Shown here in pieces: positions 22,201 through 35,636 of a DNA stretch of 64,000 nt; the first letter of the stretch is position 1, and every line of letters starts with the position of its first letter. Origin of the DNA: Marsupella aquatica. Taxonomy: Eukaryota > Marchantiophyta. The position numbers and the translations under genes are program-made. The notes under the pieces are model-generated. The model was not told where the DNA came from. It ran no database searches and worked only from the letters and a program-made list of their open reading frames with translations. Location: contig OZ316893.1 of assembly GCA_973895155.1 (NCBI GenBank), positions 4,278,001 through 4,342,000 on the forward strand, written 5' to 3'.

Positions 22201-22646
22201 CGCAAGTTTTCCATTGGTCTCCACTAAAGGAGATGTTTATAGCTATGGGATGGTTCGTCTTGAGCTCCTTACGGGAAGGTAACCTTCATCAATGACAGAC
22301 TTAAAATGGGATGATGGCGTAGACCGCAGAACTAGGATGATTTTGATGAGAAGCCCTTCGAGTTTCTCGATCCACACCTTATCGAGGAGTGTAGTTTGGA
22401 CGTAAAGGCCATGGAACAGATTATGTTGCTTTAAGTGTTAGCCTTTTCTGCACAAGATTGGTGCCCCGAAGCCGTCCTTCCATGATTGAAGTCGTGGGAA
22501 TGCTAACTTCCATCGTAAGTATTGGAGCAGAATCTATCAATAGGAGAACTGTAGAGGGCCTTGCAAATGACATGGATCCTACGACTGGGTCATGTGAGGG
22601 CCCAGCAGGAGAGGGATCTCAGTTCGGCTCATCTGGCTCCAGATAA
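19290..22646 (+). pseudogene. LRR receptor-like kinase pseudogene
   Basis: Successive plus-strand open pieces in different frames encode a leucine-rich-repeat ectodomain. Examples are ELGNCSSLRHLDV near 19500, SNLQQLYLYGNNLYG near 20080, SGLTYLDFSNNYFSG near 20670 and LSLQSLDISMNRFT near 20960. An LxxNPxVCG-type cap (FLGNPTVCG, about 21130) and a hydrophobic span (VTTAIIASITLLVVLTV, about 21260) follow. The kinase part shows FALKKLL (ATP-binding Lys), [11 protein letters not shown] (21837), [18 protein letters not shown] and DVYSYGMV (about 22180-22245), and a final RPSMIEVVGML. Such proteins are plasma-membrane receptors. Many frameshifts and stops (for example after the DFG region at 21974) and two fold-backs near 19750 and 19940 show it is non-functional. 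Confidence 0.85.
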
Positions 22647-22649
22647 GCA

Positions 22650-25600
22650 ATGATCATCACCTGGCGAAGAAGACTTTGAAGCCTGGTTTCTCTTGATGTT
22701 AAAATCTCGTAGTGTTGTTTACATATTAATTACTCCAAAATCATTGCGGAGCGATGACCTTGAGTAGTAATATTAGTGAGCTTGTGCCGCGTTTATCTGT
22801 CGTAGAAGAATAACTCAGGCTGTGTAGATCAAATACCTGAACGCCTATGCTCACTCCCACATTTCCTTTCTGATGCCCTTCTGGTCCTCAGCTCCACGTT
22901 CTAATATATTTATGTGCATGGTCCCAGACAACCAACGATCAGTGTTTAAAATTGCCACTCCCGCCCTGTGGAGGTTAACGTCGTGGAGTAATGAGTCATA
23001 GAGTGATGTGTCAAAGCCACAGTGGCTAAGGAGCCCTCTCGGAGGGTACTTCCCAGCCTAGCCTAAAATGACCGTAGGCGTAGCTACAGTCACTAGATTG
23101 CCACTGGATCCAGTGATCACAGTCACAGTCACTAGCTCCGACAAGAAACGGGTGCTTTGGGTGCCCTTTCGGGTCGATCAAATGGTGCAGAAAAACTAGT
23201 CGATCTGCAATGGAACTCCCAGCATCGCTCCCCACCAAGAGTGGAATACATTAACAGAACATGGGAGAAAAACGGTGGGATTGTATGTTATAGTGTGTAG
23301 AGAGATAGAATACACCATGACAAGCACGTGTGACTCATAACTAGTAAAGCATAACTTGAGACCATGGAGCAGCACTCATTATTGTCACACCAAAGCTGAG
23401 ACTGTGGCAGAGGCTATGTGCAGATTCTGGGTCCAAGCTCTTCCACACAATTATGAAGAAAGCCTTACTTACTGGTTAATACTAATTATACTTCCTCGTT
23501 ACTTGTTCCCACGAGGATTCTTTCAAACAGTTGTTTTGATAGTAGCAGCTACGTACTCACTGTAGATTGCTCACTCCAGACTGCTTAGATCATTGCATCC
23601 TACCTGCTTTGTAAAACACTTGTAGCAAGGGCGGCACAGCCATCATCAGTGGATTGAGAACTATGAGGTGGAATGGCTGCATGACGAGAGGTTGCTGTGA
23701 GTGTTATGATATTGCCCTGGTTAATCTCCTGAACGTTAGCCCTGGCTGCAGTACAATCGTCAAGCTCGGCCATTGGTTCTTTCCCGTTCTTGGGATGGGA
23801 GAAAAAGACTCTTACGCGAGGCTGCTTGCGCGCTATTATACCTCTTCTTCCCTGCTGCAGGTGCCTGCCCTGCAGCGGGCTTCCCTGTGGTTGGTTTGTC
23901 AGTCACTCTCACTACTCTTTTGTTATTGTTGGCATTTTGTTGCCTTGGATAGTGTCCAATGTTACAGAAAATAAACGTTTCCACATTCAGAATCTAACTA
24001 AGGAAACACAATCATAATTTTAGCTAGCTGCATGGCTCACATTTTTGAGGCACGTTGCCATGGGACAGAGAAAATAGACGAAGGCGTTGGTAGGAGAGAT
24101 AAATTCACGACACGTTTGGGGGGCTGAACCAAGGGACCAAACGGTGAAAGGTGAATGGGCTCTTTTAAGTGAGTGATTCTAACGTTACACTGAAATTTCA
24201 GCGTTTTTTTCTGTCACAAGGGATTGAGGAATTATAGTTATTGTTGCAATTATAAGACTAAAATCTCATTCATCTAGTTAAATTGATGTGAAGCCGCTTG
24301 CTTCCATTGCTTCAGAGTATGGTGCCAGGGCATTACTTGAATTTCTCACAATTTTATTCCGAAATGACGTCGCTATCTCTGAGCTCATGAATTGTATAGC
24401 ACTGTTTAACCTCAGCACTGCCATCTTGTCACGACTGCTATAACCTGTACTACACGATTCCGCATTATTATAAGTCGAGAGACTAGTCTGGATCGAAGAC
24501 AGTCATTCCTGGTGCCCTGGTCTGAAAGGGGGAAGAATAAATGAAAGAACTTGGAAAACCAAAGTTAGAGCCAAAATGCCCAAGAGTCCAAACTGTCAAA
24601 AGAACTAAAGGACTACCGAGTCACAAACCGAAAGCCTGGTAGAGCTGCCTGGTAGAGCTCCGGGATAAACTGCACAGGGAGATTTGACTAGGTGCGCTAA
24701 AACCAGCGACTTCGCCCGGCGGGAAATGCCTGAGCCCATAGCAACGGAGACTCTGCTCAAGGAAGCCAGTGAGGACCGAAACTGGGCGTATGGCCGTCAC
24801 TCGACAAAAACAACTGCACAGGCCCGGAGAAAACTGTCAGAACTAACATTCAATGATGTCACCTGTAATTAAAGCGGATCTATCTGCACAATGAAATGAG
24901 GTGGAATGTTTGAAGGGAGTGGCTGGACAAATTGATCGATCCGACATTAAGTCTTGCTTTATGGCCGAGCAGTGGTCCCCATCAGGAACCACCCAACTGA
25001 CGACGCCCAATACCGCTCCCAGCAAGTCATCTCTCTCTTTTGTGAGTCCATGCATCATCATTCTTTGCATTTGGGACCGCTGTACGATTCATGAGGAACC
25101 CGCCTCCTAGCTAGTCGATCGAAGCTGTCCCATCGTCACGTGGAAGCTGGGCCTAACACGTCGCGTGATTACCTGCTATGCAACAGGAAAGGGCAGGAAG
25201 ATCCTGAAAAATGGATAATGTTTTGGAATCCTATAACATTCAATAATCCTATTGTCCGCTTGGAAGAACAAGGCGGCTTGGATTCAGCAGCATTGCTATT
25301 CGCGTGATTTTCGGATGATCGGTCGAGAGCTATCAGTGCAGGGTACATGGCAATGAGTTTATCGGTTAATTCCATTATTTAATGCGTCAAACGAGGCTTG
25401 GATGTTTGTTTGAGCTGGAAAGAGTACTTAGTCCTGATGGTAAGTGGCATACTACTTACGTTAATTATGCTTAGTTTCAATCGTGGATATGAAGTAACAG
25501 GGATGGTGGTAGCTTCGTCAAGACAGGCTACTGTAGCTGTAGAACTGCGTGTTTGACCTGAACATGTTCAGCATGTTTGAACTGAGCCGCAACAAGGTTT

Positions 25601-27580
25601 GCAGAAGATGCTCGCCTATTTTTAAGTGAGTTTTTGAGAATAATTCTACGAATGTGTCAATTGGTCAAATTTAGGACGATGTAGCATTTGATGGATTCAC
25701 TGACGTAGTTTTAAATTTGTGGGTTTGCCGTCACAAGATTTCTCATCGATTTCGGTGTCAGTTACGAGTTTTCAAGGTAGCCAACCGATGTTGGATCTGT
25801 TTCGACAGACCAGTCTTAAGCATCGACCAGTCTAAACATCGATCGTACAGTGTCAACATCTGAAACTTGCAAAGTTGCAAGGTAGGGATGGCAATGTGTA
25901 CATTGTGAGGATAAGCAACTGTGCATGGTTGTTGGTCCAACTTATCAGCCCGTTTAAGAGCCAAGAAGGTCGGGACAGATCCCATAGACAATGCCAACGA
26001 CTAGTAACAAGTTTGTAGGTCTGAAGCGAGGTCTGAAATCACTTATGTTACAACGAGCATTGGGGGGAAGGGGGGAGGGGGCGAGGAGGGTGCAGATAGC
26101 CCGTCAGAACTCAGAGCCCATTCCGGACGATTAATCAGTTGGATGTCCTCAAGAGTTCTGACCAGGCAAACAGCGCCATTTTGAAAGCCAGAACGTGATT
26201 GCAACTGACTGTGTAGGAAATATGTTTATAGCTGCTTAAGATTCAACTGGGCATTAACTACGCTCTGACTGTTTCTTTAATTGTCCGACCAATCGATGAT
26301 TTCAACTCGATCAAAGCTCTGACCAATTATACAGGGCTTCTACTGTACAGCACAGATGTATTCTCCTGACAGGACAAAGCATACAGCTCCATGAAACTGT
26401 TCAGAAACGCTCTGTGGATCAACAATTTACTTTGTTCAGCATGTGTACAAAGCTGACAGCTTTGTCCAATTGCCTTCAAAAGGATATATGTGCTCGAGTT
26501 AATCACCTTACTTGATCTGTTGAAAATTGTAAACAAGAGCTGGCTACAAAGTAACTGAGTAGCTATATTAGCTCAGGACGGTAAAAGGTGTCTGAGGCAA
26601 AAGGGCCTAGCTTGTCGAGGTTTGAGAACCTTAGTGCACGATAAGTGGAGCTTTGAACTGTAAACTTTGTGCACGGCGCTCAAGCTAGTGTGTGATAATT
26701 ATGTAATGGAATGGTGGTCGATCTGTGTAGTATGTGCATATGGTACTAGCTAGGAGAATAGCACTTGGACTACTCCAGATTCCAAATAGGTCACCGCCAA
26801 GATGGGCTCTTAGTGCTTTAGCTAAGTGCATGATGTCCATCCTCGTCGCGGCCGCCACATTAAAGGAATCTATGCAAGCCGTTGGCACCAGATTTCTGGC
26901 AAGAACATGGAACGTGAGTCTGCTGTACAGTAGGAATCGCTAGACATTGCTCGGAATTGAAGAACCCGGCCCCACTCCATCATTGAATCGTACTGATTGC
27001 CACGCGCATGATGCACTCTCACAGAAACGAGGACTGTGGAGCTAGAACATCATTCCTTCAGTATCTAGAAGCTAACACCGCACATTCAAGGTTTTCATGT
27101 GCACAACCGAAAAAGTACCTAGGCGCGTTTCGTCCGATCGATGCGTACTCTGTAGTAGTCACGACTTTACCGTAGTCCTGTCGCCCACTTGTTCCCTTTG
27201 GCATTGATCGGCTCTCACACAGTACTTCTATGCAAGCTTTAAGTGGGAAATGAATATTGTGTACGTAGGACTCCGGCTTACTACCGTAGTTTGTTAGCTG
27301 GCATTCGGGGCAAGGAAAGGCCACCATTGTAAATATTCGCCCAATCAGTACCGGAACGTAGCACAATCTGACAGAGATTGAGATTTCTATTGTCTCTGAC
27401 GAATCGGCCGGCACCATCACTTGATTTTTCTAGATCTTCCACCGACCGTGTACCTAAAGTTCTCTCACCACCTCGCCATTGTCTTGTACGACTCACTGGT
27501 AGATCTGTTGAGGATTCCTCGACATCGAACAGGTCATAGAGGCCGAGCAGAAATAGGCCGTGAGGCAGAAAGGCAGACAA
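22650..27580. other. Long intergenic stretch, no gene supported
   Basis: No ORF has a recognisable domain, and I saw no splice-consistent chain of exons. A short G-rich run (GGGGGGAAGGGGGGAGGGGG type) lies near 26060. Confidence 0.3.
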
Positions 27581-27587
27581 CCAGATA

Positions 27588-27918
27588 GTGAGACGGACTC
27601 GGCGTGGTGCACTGATCATGGAAGGAATTCTCCCGTTTACATGGATAGGAGCGAAAAAGCGCCGCCTCCATCCGAAGTATCAGCAAACCGAATTGCGAGG
27701 CGGCAATAGCTATATCCCGAGGAGGAGAAAGACTATTGGCAAAACTTCGAGGACGAGGAAGAGATCACGGGGCCTCAGGATGTCAAAACTGCGCTTCTCC
27801 ATGCTCTCGCCACTGGGCCTACTGAGAAGGCTGAGAAATTTGTATGTCCGCCTCACTGCCAAACTATCCCCTTGTACTTCTCCTACTGGCGCTTCGAGAT
27901 CGAGATCAAAAGCTGAAG
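27588..27918 (+). pseudogene. Conserved-looking coding relic of unknown function
   Basis: The first frame reads a basic segment with FTWIGAKKRRLHPKY and TELRGG (27606-27710). After a one-base shift another frame carries YPEEEKDYWQNFEDEEE, ITGPQDVKTALLHAL and PLYFSYWRFEIEI, ending at a TGA at 27914-27916. A strong donor-like AAG|GTGAGA follows directly at 27918/27919. The aromatic and acidic composition and the continuous sense across two frames look like a real protein exon with one frame break. I do not recognise the family. Shadows on the minus strand are not credible. Confidence 0.4.
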
Positions 27919-28119
27919 GTGAGAATGGTCCTGGAGCTGCAACGGTCATGACTGAGGGTGATCTTATCTGGATGGAATATTTTAACAGAGACAACGGCCT
28001 CAGTGCCATGTCCCGCTTCACGATGTGGTAGAAATGATACTAGTTTTCCCCAATGTGGTATTGCAAACAGCTTGTTTGTCACAATTCGCATTAACCTTCG
28101 GGGGCTTTCGTAAAGAGTC

Positions 28120-31000
28120 ACCCTCCTCAGAGACAGTCACACCAACTGATTGAGGCCCTGCCAGCCAGATGCAGGGATGACACAACGTCAAGAGGCGGCC
28201 TCCTTTTAGCATAGACAGTATTGTACTGAATCATCAGCCTCGCTCCAGAGCAACGCGGCTGGCAAGTAAGGGGAGCTCTCCACAGAGGTTCGTGAAATTC
28301 TTCCCAGGCTTGTAATATACATAGCTGGGTTTGTAGACTTTGTCAGTTAGTTGTCCACTTATTGTTGAGCAGACCTGTCAGTAGACAAGCATGGCTCGGC
28401 TTGTAAACTTAATCAGTAATAAGATTTTAGCTACTGAGACTCCAGAAAATGTACCCAAGAATTAAATTTGGGCGTTCATGATCGGACGTGCACATTACAA
28501 ATTAAGTATGTAAGTTTGAGCAGCTTTAGAACTTTAGCTTGCTACGAACTTTAATGTGGTCGACCGGTGGATCATATATCGTTCTGGTGAAACTTGTTCA
28601 ATCACTGGAAAGATTTTGGGAATGTGTGAAATCAGTGCTGTCGAACAAGATTTAAATTTGTTAGAAATAGTTCCGAATGCTTCTGTTTCGACTGATGTAT
28701 TCCAATGAATACACTTATGTATGGTAATGTTCGCGTTGGTGGCAGTTTCAATCTCTCTATGTAATGTGTGTGCATCTTGGGCCGTTACGTGTGCACGTAC
28801 AACATCGAGATCGAGCTTTGTCTTCGGAAACTAAAGCCTGCTTGTTTATCCTCAGTTTACGTACACAGCAGGTTTGGTTCAGAATATGGCCCTCGAGTTG
28901 TTGTCGTTCAGTCAATTAGAGAACTTACTAACTTTTACACTTTTCTGCAGTCGGAAGATTGCTTCTACTGTTCAAATTCATTTTCTATACTTGTGTATCA
29001 GTTTGATGTAGATGAGCTAGTACGTATTTAACAGCTAGAACTCAATGCTGGTAGCTACAATGTTCGCTAAGATCCGCGATTCAGAATTGCAATAGATTCG
29101 TATTGTGGACAACGTACGTGTCTATATCTCGCATATTGATTTCTAGTGAATGGTCTTTTCTACAACGACATTTCAATCGAACACATGTTAGATAAGTGCA
29201 CTTGTGGACTTAGCTTAGGACGCACGTTAAGTTACGTCCACGAGTGCAAGGCACCCTGCGGATGCATGAATTATATCGGTTCAATAATTCTTAAACTTGA
29301 CAAGCTGTGAACTTGCAGAGGCGCGTGCGAGTGCTGCTGAAGAAGGGCCAAGCCACCAGCAGGAGTCACCAGCCGGGTCGTCAACCTGCCGCTGCATGAC
29401 AAATGTGGGTTTAGGAATTCATCAACTTGACAAGCTGTGAATTGAAGTAAGCAGAATGCCAAATGCTAATCTGGGTATTCTCGCATCTCATCTGGCGCAC
29501 TTAGTTGGATGAAGCCAATTATGTACCACTCCATTAAATATTACTCTGAAGCAGCAGATGGCATAATCCGAGGGCATAATGTGCCTAACAGTGGCCCCGA
29601 ATCGCATCAGGCTTCCTCTGGGTTTCGTTAAGCCTTCGTAGGAAACAGCTAAGCTCAATGAATGGCTTGTTTGAATTGTACACCAGTTGCTTGAATTAAT
29701 TGAACTCTCGGTCACTCTGAATCACAGATATACATTCGACCCACTGTCTGGCAGATTACGATACATTCGACCCAGTCTAGACGTTTAAAGAATGTACCGT
29801 AATCTAGTCTCTACATCTGACTGCAATAATCAAGAAGCCGTTGCTGAAGTGAGTAAAGTGGTGATGTTACTAACGGGATGGCTTGAGTCACCTCCGATTG
29901 CAATAAATGATCACAACCATGTATGCTCAAGAGTAAAATGTTCATGCTAACAAAGAGGATGGACGGAAGATATCCAGAGGAAAGGATCGCTCCTGCCAAA
30001 TGGACGCTCGGTCTTGAAACCCATTTACTCTTCATCCTCTCTTCATATACAGCAGAGGACAGATCGACATGCAGGACTAGATACAAAACTCCCTCTCGTT
30101 TTTCTCTTCTCTCTTTATTTTCCTCTACGGTAATCAATGGCACATAAAATACATCAATCGGGGGTTAAAAGAAAACTTGAATATGGATAGTGGAGAGAAC
30201 GTAGCCTTGCACTGCACCTAATTGGGGCACATACGACAGTGTATCTATCTATCCCAAGATTCTTTTCCCTCGAGGTCACCGCCAGGAGATTATACTCAAA
30301 AGCATTGAGAGGGACAGGCTCTTGAAGCTACATGTCCTTCCGACAGGGCACGATGAGCAGAGTAGGGCCAGTTTGTCTCCCACCTACGCTTTACCGTGCA
30401 TGGGTCCTTCCTGTCGGAGATCAAGCAGGGTATAACAGTGTTCACCGGAATGTAAATTTTATATTTTACTTTCGTCAACCATAGACGAAAGAATTGAATG
30501 GAATCCCTCGGGGGACCTTGAAAGACTGCAAGGAATAACCGCAGAATCATCACGGACAAGGAGTAAATGGAACTGTATTGAATTTTAAAGTTTTGAACAA
30601 AAATAGCAAGTATGCGCAAAATAATGGAGAGAGAATGTTATCCCGTCCAACATTCCTGAGGCGGATATCGCCCCTTTTGTCTATTGTCTTGACGTTGGAA
30701 TGTATGCTGAACCACGCATACATGCAAATCATACTGGAAACCACCTATGGAAACACTAAAATATACAATCTCACACTTTCCTTTCACTCTTTCCTCCTCA
30801 TAATCTGATGACCAAATGTTATTCAGGCGGGATGCCCCCGAGAGTTGCATTAAGGTGACCAATTTTCCAGATCAGAGATGGACCTAAAGTGCCCAACTGG
30901 TCACTCTCCCTGCAGCTCACATACACTTTGAAATCCAATTGGTCAGGGCGACTCCCCCGCAATGTCTAACTGCCTGGCCATCTCACTTATGCTTGACAAT
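28120..31000. other. Intergenic, nothing supported
   Basis: Short ORFs only. A short CTTGACAAGCTGTGAA motif recurs near 29297 and 29424. Confidence 0.3.
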
Positions 31001-31011
31001 ACTTACACTCA

Positions 31012-31095
31012 ACATCACTTACTATTGACAATATAACACGAGCATTAATTATTACATCACTTACTATTGACAATATATCACGAGCATTAATTATT
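31012..31095. repeat. 42-bp tandem duplication
   Basis: Unit ACATCACTTACTATTGACAA... occupies 31012-31053 and 31054-31095 with one or two mismatches. Confidence 0.9.
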
Positions 31096-32981
31096 CAATT
31101 TGCCTTGGCAGACAAGAATGCATAATTAAGGGGTAGTGAGTGACAAACGGCACGGCAGCCAAACTATCTCGATGCAGATCACATGAGACCAATGTCATCA
31201 ACGAGAGGGCTCTGTCATCAACAACCTCGCTTGTCGTCGAGAGGACGACAAAAGAAGTTGCAAAAAACGCGAACAACACCTACGATGGCATCATTTTCAT
31301 TCCCCAATGTGCACTTACTTCAATTGATGTGTTGCATTCGTCAGAGCGCTGTTGGGCTTCACGCTTAACAAATATGTCATTGCACTGTTGGGGCACTGTT
31401 TGTCTGTGCATTGATCTCATTGCAGATTGTTGCTTTCTTGTTTTGAGGCATGTCCCTGTTCACATAACCCACGTCCCAGACAGAAATAGCTTCCTTCTCA
31501 TTGCACTGGCCGGATGACTCACATACCAGGTGGTCCCTTTCTCGTCATAAACATTGTCTCTGGTCGTTAACGACAGCCTCGTGACCATTTCTGTCACATA
31601 TACCTTAGATGACCAACTACAGTAGGCTGTCTCCATGCATGGCTATGTCCCTGTGTGCTGAGTTGTAGCAGAAATGTTCACAGAATCATATCCTGAGTGT
31701 ACTGTACCTTGCAATCGATGGAGAACTGGTACTGGGATCTGAAAGAACAGACTGTCTGGTGCTTTCCATCCACAGTGTAGTGAACATCCCAATGTGAGTT
31801 TGGAGTATAGTGTTTTTATAGGGTGTCTCAAACCGACAGTAACGAGTTACAAATTGGCCTTAAGGACTGAGGTTATGGGGACGACCATAAAAGTTGCAGG
31901 AGGCCAAAATAGGCTTCTATAAGAAAATGCCATGGCTGCTAACCAAAATACATAACTTTAACTCTGAGACTTTGAATTTGCGTCATCATAACATAGATTC
32001 ATCACACCTGCCATTGCATCATCCAGGGACAGAAAAGACATGTCAATCACTGTGATTTACTAGAATGCTATTGTGACCGCTTGTCAAGGTAATAGGCTTG
32101 GGCTTGTTCGTCAGGAGCGGGCCAAAAGCACTTACTCTGAGGGGGAGTACCCATAACTCATCACTTATGCCATATGTCAATGCATATCTCCCTTGCAAAC
32201 AATGACCCCTACCCGTACAGTTTGGTCATACTAAAGGTGCTTTATGGGCACAATTGTTGCCCATAACTTTTCCTTACTGCCCTGCTTTGAGAGGCGCGCC
32301 CTAATGCTCCCAAACTCATGCTGGGGAGATGCCATCTGCATCCTTGCATTGCGACTGTAAACCGCTATTGTACACTTTCAAAACCTGGTGGATCCGGGGC
32401 ACCATAACTAGTCAGTGTTGTTCTTAGCAAAGGTAAACAGTTCACAAAAAGTGACGACTTTGTCCTTCACAACTTTGGGGACGATGGTGGCTGATTGAAA
32501 GTGGTAGTTTTACGGATACTACGTCATGGTAAATCAACATCATCTGCAACAAAGTGCATTATGAACTAACATAAAAATTACTAGTTGTGGGGGCCATAGC
32601 TTTAGTTCCTGTCAATATTGAGCAAGGTGACAGAGACAGAAAGATTGCAGTGTCATTGGGCCAAAAGACAATGGGTGTTTGTGGATGTAGTTGAATGTCA
32701 TTATGTTCTAGAAGGGGGCTTAACAGAGTAAGTTGATGTTATTACATAAAATTTGGTTGGAGTTCAAATGGCACTTTTATTTATTTAAACTAACAACCAG
32801 GTTTGTGATCAAAAAGCACTTTGGTTACAAAAAACTGAAAACACCTGAATCAAGTGGTCAGCTTAGATGGCCAAGGGTGACTTATCCCAGGTCAGACAGT
32901 TCTAGCCAATATGGATTTTTGCTCTTGCATGTAACATGGGCTATGCTCCAAACTGTCTATGGTGGATTAATGTGTAGAAAT
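31096..32981. other. Intergenic, nothing supported
   Basis: No coding or structural signal stands out. Confidence 0.3.
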
Positions 32982-33181
32982 GTTAGGACATGTTGTAGCA
33001 ATGGACACATGTCAGGACATGTTATAGGAATCAAAACATGTCCTGTAAACTACCTCTCCTATATATATAAGTTCTTTAGTCTCCTCTCAGCTCCTTATGT
33101 TTTCAGCCTTCCTTATGTTTTCAGCCTTCAAACATTCCAAAACTTAGAAAACAAATCCCAGTAGAGCTCCAAGCACTCTAC
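32982..33181 (+). mobile_element. Possible short solo LTR (weak)
   Basis: About 200 bp begins TGTTAGGACATG, contains several ACATGTC/GACATGT repeats, a TATATATATAAG box near 33061 and a duplicated CTTATGTTTTCAGCCTTC, and ends near CTCTACA. That is the layout of a small plant LTR. No target-site duplication is visible, so the ends are uncertain. Confidence 0.3.
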
Positions 33182-33199
33182 AGCCCTTTCACAAGGGCA

Positions 33200-33379
33200 A
33201 TGCCCTGGAAAAACACCTTGGGCATGCCTAGTGCGCAACAAAGTGCCAAATCAGGAGACACAATCCCCAAAATAGGAGACCCAATAAAAGGGGAGAAAAC
33301 AATGGAAAAAAACACAACAAGACCAAAGAGCAAAAAGAACGCAAAAGTCCCAAATGAGGACAAAAAATCAAAACCCTGA
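33200..33379 (+). CDS. Short Lys-rich ORF (59 aa), doubtful
   Basis: ATG at 33200, TGA at 33377-33379. The product is strongly basic (KNTTRPKSKKNAK...). It starts about 20 bp after the LTR-like segment and could be a relic of its leader, or chance. Confidence 0.2.
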   Translation: MPWKNTLGMPSAQQSAKSGDTIPKIGDPIKGEKTMEKNTTRPKSKKNAKVPNEDKKSKP

Positions 33380-35636
33380 GCAATAATGCTGATGAAAGAA
33401 ACTACAGAGGAGGGTCACAAAGACGTGCATAGGAGTGGTCACAAGGACCAATTCGTATGGAACCCCTAGAACCAATAGCCGTTGCCCTTGGCAGAATTAT
33501 AAAACTCTAGTGATGCACAATTTTCCCTCCAGAGGATGGTTACCCTAGGAACCGCAGCTACTGCATTCCCTCCACAACATAGGCACTTGTCACCACACAA
33601 CCCGTTTGATTACGAGATTGGCATGCGGGCCAACCTCAACCAAGTAAAGCAAATTGGGTTCGAAGAAAAATTTGACAAAATAATGGTGGGCACAGCAACG
33701 AGCTTCCCAATAATGATAATACGGGCTGCAATTCACCTTTGTCGTGGGGGCATCCCTCATCACTAGGCAGATTTGAGCTTCAGTTCTGAGCAGATTTACA
33801 ACCTTCACTGGAGTCGGGCTGCGATTGGAATCAGACGGACAGATGGCCTCGGCTGTCGCCCAAGCTTCCCTGCTGAGCACGAGGATGTCGCTCTCCACTT
33901 GTTGCTCTGTGGTGAGTTCTGACAAATCACAACGACAGATGAAATGGTCATGTTATGAAATCCCTACCGCTAGACGCATCGAGGAAATGTGTCCAATCTC
34001 TCTCCCTCACGCTTGCTCCATTTGTTTGATGTATTTGTTTTCCTGTTTGCTTTCTTTGGTTGGTGCTGTCCTGAATTTCCGAAAGATCAGTGTGATGAGC
34101 GATTTGTCATCCCAATCCACTCATTGATGGCAAAATTGGAGTCTCCTTTCCTGGTTGATCCGGAAAATCAGTCATTGGAGTGGATGGCTATAGAACAGGA
34201 ATGGATCCTTGCAATTGCGTCAATCAGACTCGATTTATCCACGTATGGAGCACACGGGCTCCTCTCGTTCTTTCTCCGTCTTTCACTAGGTTTGGCACTT
34301 CTCCAAAATGCGTTTGGGAAATGGTTTGGCTTGAATTCTTCACTTTCATCTTCACGTTTTGACTGTGACGGACGGCTTTGTCCTCGGCTTCGTCGTGCTT
34401 GAGTATCCTCTCGCTTTTCGATGGACCAGCCGGACTTTTTTGCCTACCAACCCTGGAAGAATTTCAAGGTGATGAATGACCTAATTTTTCTCCTTTGTGT
34501 CGCACACTGTTTTAATGTCTGTTGTACCCCCAATTACCATGCCTCAAATGTAACTCCTGTTCTGAAGGACTATGTAGCGCAATTGTTTTGTGGAAGCCCT
34601 GCTTTTTCTGAAAATAGGATCCTGGAAACTCGCGGTCCTGACTGTTGATTGTGACAGGCCTCTTGTGTTGGATCTCTCTCTTGATTAATTGATGAAAGAG
34701 AATATGCATGATGAAACTAATGTTTACAGCAGCGCAATTGTGCCCGGCGGAGTAATAAAGAACAAGTCATAATGCTTTCACAATTCGATAGTCACGGATC
34801 AGACAACTTTGCTTGTAATATGAGGTCCAATGAATGGTCTTCAGGAACACGTGATAGGTAGTTCACAGAAGAAACCTGTTGGGCTGTTCAAGATGATCCC
34901 TGTATCTTTCGCTATTGATCGGTTATGTTCATCTCCAATTTCATGGTCCATTTGCGGTTTCTCAGACTGGTGGTAGTTTTTCCCTTTGAGGTAATCTATC
35001 AGGGTTAGCATTGTCCGTCCTTTAATGTTTCATTTCTTGCGCAAGTTTTCATACCAGTTTCTTCCTCCTTTTTGATAACTCAAAAATAAGCCATTCATTT
35101 TCTTTCAAGGATTGTGGCTGCAAAAATGATATCTACCAATGCACGGTGGACAGAATAGACAGCCCAAGTATATGTTCAAACGTTTTTACTCGTATTTAAG
35201 TTTGGAACATTTCTTTTAGCAGCATCAATTTATTCCAATCTTCTGATTCCGGATGCAATGTCTCCCTTCTAGAATAAGTTTTCAATGTGGTATATACCCA
35301 TGGGCCTGGTGAGACTTGCAATCAGTTGATGGTGCGGATTAGTTCGGTATGCTGTTGATTCGAGGATTATACGTAGGTTAACATGCTCATAATGGGCACT
35401 TTGTTTGTATACCACCCTTCTGAAGCTACTGCACTTGCAAAGCTATGTATGCTCTCTAAGCCTCTCTGAAGGAGAGAGAAACTGTACTAATTGGAGCCGG
35501 TTGACTGTAAAATCCTTTCATTCATTCTTTGTCTAGTGGTAAATGTAAGTCAATTCTGTTCAAAATCCCGACTCTAGCTTTTGTATTTTAATTTCACGAA
35601 AGGAGTAGAGGTAGTACCATGCGTCTCCAGATTTAG
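33380..35636. other. Intergenic upstream of the glyoxalase II gene
   Basis: Several open stretches on the plus strand at 33825-34402 overlap in different frames without a recognisable domain. An upstream exon or 5' UTR of the glyoxalase II gene could lie in the last part, but I cannot define it. Confidence 0.3.
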
